A DNA stretch of 64,000 bases, from contig PBYU01000023.1 of assembly GCA_002730035.1 (NCBI GenBank), positions 94,709 through 158,708 of the forward strand. Direction: 5' to 3'. The notes under the pieces were generated by a model, which did no database searches, had not been told where the DNA came from, and saw only the letters and a program-made list of their open reading frames with translations. Shown here one piece after another: positions 49,279 through 58,160 of the stretch (the first letter of the stretch is position 1; every line of letters starts with the position of its first letter). A program made the position numbers and the translations under genes. Source of the stretch: Gammaproteobacteria bacterium (lineage in GTDB: Bacteria > Pseudomonadota > Gammaproteobacteria > Pseudomonadales > Pseudohongiellaceae).

Positions 49279-50976
49279 TCAGGCGCCATACATCGTAGTA
49301 CCACCCACCACGGTTCTTACGATCTCGGTGTTCTTGATCTGATCGGGATCGACTTCATGCGGGTCGTCGGCCAGGATCACGAAGTCGGCTAGCTTGCCGG
49401 CGGTGATGCTGCCCTTGCTGTCCTCCTCGAAGGACGCGTAGGCACCGTTGCGCGTGCAGATACGAATCGCCTGATCTAGCGTGATGCGCTGGTTCGGTCC
49501 CCAGACCCTGCCGTCGAAATCCTTGCGTGTCACCATGCTTTGCAGGGCCATCAAAGGTTCATAGGGACCAGGTGTGTAGTCTGAAGCAGGCGCCACTGGA
49601 ATGCCGTAGTCCAGAAACGATTTGTGGGCAAACATCCAGCGCATCTTCTCTTCGCCGTAGTCCACCCATTTGTTGCCATGATAATGGATATAAGTATAGA
49701 AGGGAGCAGGTATCACACCTAAATCCTTAATTCGTTGCAGCAGAGTCGGATTTACCAGAGAGCAATGCTCGATGCGATGTCGAGTGTTCTCTCTTGGCCA
49801 CAGTCGCTGCACTCGCTCGTAGGCATTGAGCACCATCTCGATGGTGACGTCACCGTTGGCATGTATGCCGATCTGGAAGTCATTGCGGTGCGCATTCTCA
49901 ACCGCCTCGTGTATTTCCTCCTGGCTCATGGTGAGGATGCCGAAGTCGTCGGGCCGACCTTCATAAGGCGTGCTCATGCGCATGGTTCGCTCCGAAGCAG
50001 AACCGTCGGCCATGAATTTAACCGCACCGATACGAAACACCGAATCGCCGAATCCGGTGCGGATGCCCGCGTTTACCAGGTCATCAAATATTCGCCCGCG
50101 AGCAAACAAATACATGCGAAATCGCATGTCACCATCGGCACGGGCATCCTCATAGGCGATCATGTCGTTGCGACCGCCACCGGTTTGATGCACCGACGTA
50201 AGGCCGGCCCGAGTCATTAGCTCGCTAATCAATTTCACGCCATCGCGGCGCTGCTCACGGCTGGAGTCGGAAGGAATCAGTGAGTTCAACGGGTAGCGTG
50301 CCCGCTCTGCCGCCAGGCCGGTAAGCACGCCATTGCTGTCGCGATAGAAACGCCCGCCTGGCGGATCCGGAGTTTCCGACGTGATGCCAGCCAGGGCCAG
50401 CGCCATGGAGTTATAAACGCCGGTGTGCCCGCCACGATGCCCCACCACGACCGGGTTATTCGGCGCCACTTCATCGATATCGAAGCGGTTGATGGGGCGG
50501 CCTTCCGCCAGCTTGGTGTCATCGTATTTAAAGGCGCGAATCCATTGTCCGTCGGGGGTAATTTGTGCGCGCTGTTGCAAGGCCTGTTTGATCTCGGCGA
50601 TGGATCTCAGATCGGCATTGACCTGCACTAACTCATTCACCCCGGCGCCGGAAGGATGGGAGTGGGCATCGATAAAGCCCGGTGTCACCGTCATCCCCTC
50701 GGCATCGATAATCTCGGACCGCGACGACGCCAGGTTGCGAATATCGCTGGAAGAGCCCACTGCAATAAACCGATCTCCCTTAACGGCAAAGGCTTCGGCC
50801 TGAGGCTGGTCATCATCTACGGTGAACACCCTGGCATTGAGCACCACGTAATCAGGAGCGGCCTGGATCGAGATCGGTGCCGCAGCTGCCAGCGCGGCTT
50901 GCGTGGGGAGTCCCAAGCCAACCGCAGCCAACGCTGTGCTGGAACCTATGAATTTACGACGGGAAAATTTTGCCAC
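49279..50976 (-). CDS. YtcJ-like amidohydrolase with Tat-like signal
   Basis: 'SRRKFIGSSTALAAVGLGLP'; 'VTPGFIDAHSHPSGAG'; 'HANGDVTIEMVLNAYE', 'RHRIEHCSLV'. Confidence 0.92.
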   Translation of the reverse strand: MAKFSRRKFIGSSTALAAVGLGLPTQAALAAAAPISIQAAPDYVVLNARVFTVDDDQPQAEAFAVKGDRFIAVGSSSDIRNLASSRSEIIDAEGMTVTPGFIDAHSHPSGAGVNELVQVNADLRSIAEIKQALQQRAQITPDGQWIRAFKYDDTKLAEGRPINRFDIDEVAPNNPVVVGHRGGHTGVYNSMALALAGITSETPDPPGGRFYRDSNGVLTGLAAERARYPLNSLIPSDSSREQRRDGVKLISELMTRAGLTSVHQTGGGRNDMIAYEDARADGDMRFRMYLFARGRIFDDLVNAGIRTGFGDSVFRIGAVKFMADGSASERTMRMSTPYEGRPDDFGILTMSQEEIHEAVENAHRNDFQIGIHANGDVTIEMVLNAYERVQRLWPRENTRHRIEHCSLVNPTLLQRIKDLGVIPAPFYTYIHYHGNKWVDYGEEKMRWMFAHKSFLDYGIPVAPASDYTPGPYEPLMALQSMVTRKDFDGRVWGPNQRITLDQAIRICTRNGAYASFEEDSKGSITAGKLADFVILADDPHEVDPDQIKNTEIVRTVVGGTTMYGA

Positions 50977-51199
50977 GAGGAGCCTCCTCTTTTTTTATGG
51001 GTCACCGGAGCAGTCCACGCAATCTGGTGTCTGCTCCCGAAGGGTTATTACAACGTGCTGCCAGGTACCTGGGAAGGCTTACTATAGCCTGTGGTGGAGG
51101 GGAGCGCAAAGCCCGTTACGCGGCGCAAATCAAGGCTTGAAGCGGGGTTGTGCTACAGCTAAACTGGAATCCGTAACTGGTTACGTAATTGGTGAGAAT

Positions 51200-52147
51200 A
51201 TGCTGGAACTCTACCAACAAACTGGAAAAATGGCGCTCGGCAGCCGGCTGCGTCAACTCAGTGAAGCATTGGCCGCGCAAGCTGCCAGGGTGTATCCGCT
51301 TTACCATGTCGAGATTGATCCGAAGTGGTTTCCCGTGTTCTTCATGCTGCGTTCCGGGAACAGCCTGTCGATCTCGGTATTGGCTGACGCCATCGGTCAT
51401 TCCCATGCCTCGGTCAGCAAAATCGTCAAGGAGATGACCGCCGCAGGGCTGATAGTCAATGAAAAAACGCCGGCTGACGGACGCATCAACCAGGTCCGTC
51501 TCAGCGACAAGGCGAAGCAATTTGTGCCGAATCTGCAGCGACAGTGCGATGATGCAGAGGCGGTGGTGGAGGAATTGCTGCAGCAATCTCAGCACAAGCT
51601 GTGGGAGGCAATATCGGAAGTAGAATACCTGTTGAATGAAGAGGATTTTTATTCCCGCATGAAGAACAAGTACTCGGCAGGCGAGCGCCACAAGATTGAT
51701 TTAGTCGAGTACCGGAACAGTCACCGTGAAGCGTTTCGTGATCTTAATTACGACTGGATCGAGCGGCACTTCACGGTGGAAGAGTCAGATCGGGCGCAGC
51801 TGGAAGCGCCGCGAGAATACATTCTCGACAAGGGAGGCTACATCGTAATGGCACTCTACGAAGGCCAGGCTGTGGGCACCTGTGCCCTGATCCGCCATGG
51901 CAATGGCAGCTGGGAACTGGCGAAAATGGCGGTATCCGATGTGGCGAAGGGCAAGGGTATTGGCTATCTGTTGGGCATGGATATTATCAGCAAGGCACGT
52001 GAATTCGGCGCCAACAAACTGTTTCTTGAAAGCAATACCACGCTGTCTCCGGCGATTAATCTCTACAAGAAACTCGGCTTCAAGCGCATAGTGGGTGAGC
52101 CTTCGCCTTATGCCCGCTGCAATATCCAGATGGAGCAGGAATTGTAA
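51200..52147 (+). CDS. MarR-type HTH / GNAT bifunctional protein
   Basis: 'LSISVLADAIGHSHASVSKIVKEMTAAGLIVNEKTPADGRINQVRLSDKA' (MarR wing); C-terminal 'KMAVSDVAKGKGIGYLLGMDIISKAREFGANKLFLESNTTLSPAINLYKKLGF' (GNAT). Confidence 0.9.
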   Translation: MLELYQQTGKMALGSRLRQLSEALAAQAARVYPLYHVEIDPKWFPVFFMLRSGNSLSISVLADAIGHSHASVSKIVKEMTAAGLIVNEKTPADGRINQVRLSDKAKQFVPNLQRQCDDAEAVVEELLQQSQHKLWEAISEVEYLLNEEDFYSRMKNKYSAGERHKIDLVEYRNSHREAFRDLNYDWIERHFTVEESDRAQLEAPREYILDKGGYIVMALYEGQAVGTCALIRHGNGSWELAKMAVSDVAKGKGIGYLLGMDIISKAREFGANKLFLESNTTLSPAINLYKKLGFKRIVGEPSPYARCNIQMEQEL

Positions 52148-52250
52148 GCAGCCCTCCACCCAGTTGATACTCGACTTTCATAGGCTTTGAGGATGTAACC
52201 GTCGCCGCTGAAGGGTATTATCCGAGAACTTTAAAGCAGGCTTTATAACG

Positions 52251-53819
52251 ATGTTCGAAAGCTATTTCATGATCTTATTGTATTTCTCCGTGCTGATGTT
52301 CCTGGGCTACCGGGCATCGCTGCGCGTTCGCAGCATGAATGATTTCGTGATTGGGGGTAAATCTCTCAGCTTCTGGGTTGCCGCCTTTTCTGCCCAGGCT
52401 ACCGGGGAATCCGCCTGGTTATTGTTGGGGCTCACCGGCATGGGTGCCATGGTGGGCTTTTCTGCCTATTGGGTGGTAGTCGGTGAATTTCTGGGAGTGG
52501 CGGCTGCCTGGTTTCTGATGGCGACCCGCTTCAAACGCCTCACCGACAAATACGACTCCATGACCGTAATTGATTACATGGTCAGTCGCTTCAAGTCCAA
52601 GACTCATCTGCTGCGCGTTTTATCAGCCCTGGTGCTATCAATCTTCGTGATGATTTACATCTCTGCCCAAATCGATGCCACGGGATCCGCATTCGAGACC
52701 TTCCTGAATTGGAATTACCTGACCGGCGCCATCGTCGGTTTCGTTTTCGTCGCCACTTATTGCATTGCCGGCGGATTTCTCGCCGCCGCCTGGACGGATA
52801 TGTTTCAAGGCGCAGTGATGCTCATCTGCCTGATGTTGTTGCCGCTGGTGACCTTTCTGTCTCTGAGCAATGCCGGCTCAATCTATGAAGGACTGCGGGC
52901 TATCGAACCGGGCCTGGTCAACATGTGGGGATCGGGTGGTTTCAACCTGATGAACCTATCAGTCGTTATCGGGATGGGATTAATCGGTCTCGGCTTTCTC
53001 GGCTCGCCCCAGGTGTTCGCACGCTTAATTGCAATACGTAGCGAAACTCAGATCAATCGTGGCAAATGGGTGGCAATTCTGTTCACTATACTGGTGGATT
53101 TTTCCGCCGTCAGTATAGGAGTGCTGGGACGTTACATCTTTACCACTCAAGGTGTTGAACCGGATACCGTACTGGGTAATGGTGCGCAGAATGTCCTGTC
53201 TGAACTGGTGGAGTACACGTTTCCTCCGTGGCTTGTCGGCCTGTATGTGGCCGCAGTCTTATCGGCCATCATGTCCACCGTGTCCTCCCTGCTGGTGATG
53301 GCAGCTGGTTCGATCACCCATGATCTGTACGAGAAGATCTATAACCCGATGCTGACCGACGTCGACGCTGCGCGCCTGTGTCGGCGCATAACAATAGTGT
53401 TAGCGGCGTGTTCGCTGGGGGTAGCCATTGTCGTGTCGATACTCTCGCCGGATCGTACTATTTTCTGGTTCGTGATTTTTGGCTGGGCTGGTATCGCCGC
53501 TACGTTTTGCCCGATGATTATTCTATCGCTGTTCTGGCCACGCTTTACCGAACGCGCCGCCATAGCCTCCATGTTGACAGGCTTCTCCATGACAATCATC
53601 AGCAAATTCGTGTTACAGACACTCGATGGGGTTGGACCCTATTTCGTAGCGCTTGAAACCATGCCGCCTTCTTTTCTATCGGCATTGATTGTGGGCTACC
53701 TGGTTACTATCATGTGGCCGGACGAAGAACTGGAAGCCTCTTACCGTCAGGAATTGGCCAGCCTTGAAGAATTATCTGTAAACGTGGAGTTACCGCCGAG
53801 TACCGCGAGTAACGCCTGA
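52251..53819 (+). CDS. Sodium:solute symporter (SSS family)
   Basis: 'RSMNDFVIGGKSLSFWVAAFSAQATGESAWLLLGLTGMGA', 'CIAGGFLAAAWTDMFQGAVML', 'VLSAIMSTVSSLLVMAAGSITHDLYEK'. Confidence 0.92.
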   Translation: MFESYFMILLYFSVLMFLGYRASLRVRSMNDFVIGGKSLSFWVAAFSAQATGESAWLLLGLTGMGAMVGFSAYWVVVGEFLGVAAAWFLMATRFKRLTDKYDSMTVIDYMVSRFKSKTHLLRVLSALVLSIFVMIYISAQIDATGSAFETFLNWNYLTGAIVGFVFVATYCIAGGFLAAAWTDMFQGAVMLICLMLLPLVTFLSLSNAGSIYEGLRAIEPGLVNMWGSGGFNLMNLSVVIGMGLIGLGFLGSPQVFARLIAIRSETQINRGKWVAILFTILVDFSAVSIGVLGRYIFTTQGVEPDTVLGNGAQNVLSELVEYTFPPWLVGLYVAAVLSAIMSTVSSLLVMAAGSITHDLYEKIYNPMLTDVDAARLCRRITIVLAACSLGVAIVVSILSPDRTIFWFVIFGWAGIAATFCPMIILSLFWPRFTERAAIASMLTGFSMTIISKFVLQTLDGVGPYFVALETMPPSFLSALIVGYLVTIMWPDEELEASYRQELASLEELSVNVELPPSTASNA

Positions 53820-53836
53820 CTAGTTGGAATGAAGCC

Positions 53837-55153
53837 GTGACACTAACAAACGAAGAACTCAATGCCCACTGGATGCCGTTTACCGGCAATCGTCAGTTCA
53901 AGCAGCATCCACGCCTGTTCGTGGCCGCCGATGGCGCCTACTACACAGATAGCGAGGGCCGGCAGGTGTTCGATGGTCTGTCGGGTTTGTGGACCTGCGG
54001 TCTTGGCCACAGCCGCGATGAAATCAATGCTGCAGTCAGCAAGCAAGTGGCAGACCTGGATTACTCGCCGGGATTTCAATACGGGCATCCGCTGAGTTTT
54101 AAACTCGCCAATAAAGTCGTCGAACTGACTCCCGCCGGGCTCGATCGAGTGTTCTTCACCGATTCCGGTTCAGAGACTGTCGATACTGCATTAAAAATCG
54201 CGCAGGGTTACTGGCGTACTAAGGGCCAACCCGGAAAGTCAAAGTTTATTGGTCGCATCAAGGGTTATCACGGTGTGAATTTTGGTGGTGTCGGCGTGGG
54301 TGGTATCGGTTTCAATCGGAAATTGTTCGATCAATCCGTCGATGCCGATCATATCAGCCACACCCTGCTCGATGAAAATCGCTTCAGCCGGGGTATGCCG
54401 GAGAAGGGTGCGCACCTGGCAGATGAACTGGAAGAGTTGGTGTTGCTGCACGATGCCTCCAACATTGCTGCCGTGATCGTCGAACCCTTATCGGGAACAT
54501 CCGGTGTGTTGCCACCTCCAAAAGGCTATCTCAATCGGTTGCGAGAAATATGCGACAAACATGACATCCTGCTCATATTCGACGAGGTGATCACCGGTTT
54601 CGGCCGCATGGGTTCCATGACCGGAGCCGATGAATTCGGTGTGATTCCGGACATCATGACACTCGCTAAGCAGATTACCAACGGAGCCATCCCGCTGGGC
54701 GCCGTAGTGCTTGGTGCAGAAATCTATGAAACCTTCATGGACAAGGGTGGTCCTGACTACATGGTGGAGTTTCCCCATGGCTATACTTATTCTGCCCACC
54801 CGGTTGCCTGTGCCGCAAGTCTGGCGGCACTTGAAGTGCTGGTTCAAGAGAATCTAGTAGAGCGGGTTAAACAGATGTCGCCGGTTTTTGAGAAAGCACT
54901 GCACAGCCTGAGCACGGCACCCTTTGTCACGGACATACGCAACTATGGTTTCGCCGGTGGACTCAGCCTTGAGCACTACCCCGGTGAGCCACTGCGCCGG
55001 CCTTTCGAGATTGGGCTTAAATGCTTTGAGAAGGGTTTCTACATTAGATGGGGAGCAGATACGCTGCAGCTCGCGCCTCCTTTTATTGCCAGCGAAGCAG
55101 ATATCGATGGGTTGATTAACGCGGTCGGGGAATCTTTACATGAACTCAGCTGA
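53837..55153 (+). CDS. Class III omega-amino acid:pyruvate-type aminotransferase
   Basis: 'HWMPFTGNRQFKQHPRLFVAADGAYYTDSEGRQVFDGLSGLWTCGLGH', 'LIFDEVITGFGRMGSMTGADEFGVIPDIMTLAKQITNG'. Confidence 0.92.
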   Translation: MTLTNEELNAHWMPFTGNRQFKQHPRLFVAADGAYYTDSEGRQVFDGLSGLWTCGLGHSRDEINAAVSKQVADLDYSPGFQYGHPLSFKLANKVVELTPAGLDRVFFTDSGSETVDTALKIAQGYWRTKGQPGKSKFIGRIKGYHGVNFGGVGVGGIGFNRKLFDQSVDADHISHTLLDENRFSRGMPEKGAHLADELEELVLLHDASNIAAVIVEPLSGTSGVLPPPKGYLNRLREICDKHDILLIFDEVITGFGRMGSMTGADEFGVIPDIMTLAKQITNGAIPLGAVVLGAEIYETFMDKGGPDYMVEFPHGYTYSAHPVACAASLAALEVLVQENLVERVKQMSPVFEKALHSLSTAPFVTDIRNYGFAGGLSLEHYPGEPLRRPFEIGLKCFEKGFYIRWGADTLQLAPPFIASEADIDGLINAVGESLHELS

Positions 55154-56654
55154 TACCATTACAGACGTTCTCGGGCATTTCATCGGTGGTAGCGAAGTGC
55201 CTTGCTCCGGGCGCAGTTGTGATATATTCGACCCGGCCACCGGCAAGGTGACCAAACAGGTCGCACTGGCCGACGTGGATGTCATGGAACAGGCAATCTT
55301 CGCCGCCCAGACAGCCTTTCCCGCCTGGCGACATACGCCACCACAGAAGCGGGCGAAGATCCTGTTTCGCTTCAAACAACTATTAGAAGAGCACGCTGAT
55401 GAAATCTGCCAGCTTATTACTTCAGAGCACGGCAAGGTGTTGGACGATGCGCGAGGCGAATTGGGTCGTGGTATCGAAGTGGCCGAATATGCTTGTGGCA
55501 TCTCCGAATTGTTAAAGGGAGAGCACTCCAAGAATGCTGGCCCGGATATCGATAGCTGGTCTGAGTTTCAAGCGCTGGGAATCGTGGCGGGCATCACCCC
55601 GTTCAATTTTCCGGCGATGGTACCCATGTGGATGTTTCCGCTGGCAATCGCCTGCGGCAATACCTTCATCCTGAAACCGTCGGAGCGCGATCCCAGTGCA
55701 TCCCTGCTCATGGCTCGTTTGTTTTCAGAAGCCGGGCTGCCTGATGGTGTGTTTAACGTGGTAAATGGTGACAGGACCACCGTTGAACTAATCCTTAACG
55801 ACGAACGCGTGGAAGCGGTGAGTTTTGTCGGCTCCACGCCCATCGCCGAATCGATCTACCGGCAAGCCACGGCAACCGGTAAACGAGTGCAGGCACTCGG
55901 CGGAGCCAAGAACCACGCCGTGGTGATGCCCGATGCCGACATCGAGAATGCTGTGAATGCCTTGATGGGTGCGGCATACGGATCCTGTGGTGAACGCTGC
56001 ATGGCGATCTCGGTCGCAGTCTGCGTCGGCGAGGAGACTGCCGAGCACGTTGTTACTCGGTTGAAGAATCGCGTAGAAGGTCTGAAAATCGGCCCCGGTT
56101 CCGATACCTCCAACGACATGGGACCGCTGATTACCGCTGAAGCCTTAGCGCGTATTCACTCATACATTGAGCAGGGCTTGGAGCAGGGCGCCGAGTTGGC
56201 TGTTGATGGAAGAAACCTGGTTGTAGAGGGACACGAGGATGGCTTCTTCATCGGCGCTTGCCTGTTCGATGAAGTCAACGAATCCATGAGTGTTTACACG
56301 GACGAAATATTTGGCCCGGTCTTGTGTGTCGTGCGAGTGAAGGACCTGGATGAGGCCATGCTGTTGATCAATGATCACCAATACGGTAACGGCACGTGCA
56401 TCTTCACACGAGATGGCGAGACCGCCCGTTATTTCAGCGATAACGTCAAGGTTGGCATGGTAGGTGTCAACGTGGCATTGCCGGTACCAATTGCCAGCCA
56501 GAGCTTCGGTGGCTGGAAACGTTCACTGTTTGGCGATCTCTACGTGTACGGTCCCGATGCCGTTCGTTTTTACACGCGCCGCAAGACCATGACTCAACGC
56601 TGGCCTGCGACCGATAAGACGGAGCGAGCCCGGTATTCCTTTCCAAGTAGTTAA
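55140..56654 (+). CDS. mmsA: CoA-acylating methylmalonate-semialdehyde dehydrogenase
   Basis: 'GITPFNFPAMVPMWMFPLAIACGNTFILKPSERDPSA', 'ALGGAKNHAVVMPDADIENAVNALMGAAYGSCGERCMAISVAV'. Confidence 0.93.
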   Translation: MNSADTITDVLGHFIGGSEVPCSGRSCDIFDPATGKVTKQVALADVDVMEQAIFAAQTAFPAWRHTPPQKRAKILFRFKQLLEEHADEICQLITSEHGKVLDDARGELGRGIEVAEYACGISELLKGEHSKNAGPDIDSWSEFQALGIVAGITPFNFPAMVPMWMFPLAIACGNTFILKPSERDPSASLLMARLFSEAGLPDGVFNVVNGDRTTVELILNDERVEAVSFVGSTPIAESIYRQATATGKRVQALGGAKNHAVVMPDADIENAVNALMGAAYGSCGERCMAISVAVCVGEETAEHVVTRLKNRVEGLKIGPGSDTSNDMGPLITAEALARIHSYIEQGLEQGAELAVDGRNLVVEGHEDGFFIGACLFDEVNESMSVYTDEIFGPVLCVVRVKDLDEAMLLINDHQYGNGTCIFTRDGETARYFSDNVKVGMVGVNVALPVPIASQSFGGWKRSLFGDLYVYGPDAVRFYTRRKTMTQRWPATDKTERARYSFPSS

Positions 56655-57745
56655 GGACTGGTAATTAACTGATCGACGAACTGCTTGACTGCACCCTGCC
56701 CATCTCGTGTGATGGTGGTGAACTCCATGCTGCTGCGGAAGGCATCTTCAGACGGAAAGCATTTTATAATACGGGCATAGACATCGGTAGTCTTACCAGC
56801 GAACAGATCCAGTGCCAACGACAACTTGATTTCCGACAATTTCTGCAGTCGAACCTCGCTCTCGATCATCATCCCGTTATAACTGATATCCAAGACCTGG
56901 CCCTTGTGAGTTTCCGGTTGTACCAGTTTGCCGCTAAGAATCTGAAATACCAGGGGCATCGAAGTGGATACGCGAGGGCTTTTGCGCTCTTCACGGCGTG
57001 GCACTTCCATATTTTCGGGTCGGGAAGTCGAGAAAACTTCATAGAGATTGACGGCCTCGGTGGCGCCTTTCACTTCAACCTGGTTCGGCGGGCTTACGTC
57101 GATAAAATCTTTAGCTAACTGGTAGGTATTTTCGCCAATGAGAATCTGACCACGCAGGCTGTGTGACTCGATACGCGAAACTAAATTAACTTCGTCCCCG
57201 ATCACCGTATATTCATTGTAATGAGCACAGCCAAGTTCACCAGTCACTACTTCTCCCGAATTAATTCCGATACCCATGAACACGTCAGGCATGTTGATAC
57301 TCTGGTTGTAGTCATTCAGGTCAGACATGGATTGCTGCATTTTCACAGCACAGGCGATGGCTCGTTATACATCATCTTCGTTTGACTCCGGCAGCCCAAA
57401 TACAACCATGATGGAATCTCCCATCAGCTTGTCGATCCTGCCACCGTAGTCGACGATGATGTCACCCATGCGTGAAAAATAGCGGTTCAGCAAGTCAACT
57501 ACATCGGTCGCTGGATAGCTATTGGCGATGGCGGAAAAACCGCGAATGTCCGACAGCAAGATGGTAAGCAGTTTGGTCTGGACGTCTCGCTCTGGATAGC
57601 CCTGCCTGACAAGCAGTGAAGTGACCCCCTCGACAGCCTCATTCAGTTCGGACTCTTCAATATCTTTCTGCAACAGCTGTTTATCACGCAAGATTTGCAG
57701 CATCTGCTCGGCTATTTCTAGCGCATTGCTCTGACGTCTCGGCAC
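56651..57745 (-). pseudogene. Class III adenylate/guanylate cyclase with C-terminal PilZ domain, interrupted by one in-frame TAA
   Basis: ORFs 57365-57745 and 56651-57346 are in the same frame, separated by TAA at 57365-57367: '..GDSIMVVFGLPESNEDDV*RAIACAVKMQQSM..MGIGINSGEVVTGELGCAHYNEYTVIGDEVNLVSRIES..' plus PilZ-like 'RKSPRVSTSMPLVFQIL...VLDISYNGMMIES'. Confidence 0.85.
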
Positions 57746-58160
57746 GATAATCTGCTTATTTTTGGTCTTTAGGCTAATGAGAGGCGCATGCTAACTGTGG
57801 GAGTGCTACATATACAAGCATTAGTTATACACACACCGGGGTAGGCTCCACTATATCCCAAGTATTTAGGCCAGGAATGCGAATCAGTTCAAAGCTTGAA
57901 AGCTTAAAATGAAGCGATGTGCTGACATCCTGCCCTGTTTGCAGCGCGACAGTGCCCCTTGGAGCCAGGTATAGGAACGCCTCCTGAGCTCTGTTGATTT
58001 TCAGTTTCTGATTACCCGCCAGATCTCTTCGTAACCCGCGTCAATTGTGACTTTGCTGCTGCAACGCTTACAAAATGTCACAGTTCAAAGCTCCTCGCTT
58101 CCCTATAATGTGTCGATTAAGTCGTTGTGTGAATTAGTTTCCACCCGCAGGAGCTTTAGT

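Noticed and set aside
57365-57367. TAA read-through or alternative genetic code
   Set aside because: All other genes in the window use TAA as a normal stop, so a local nonsense mutation or sequence error is simpler.
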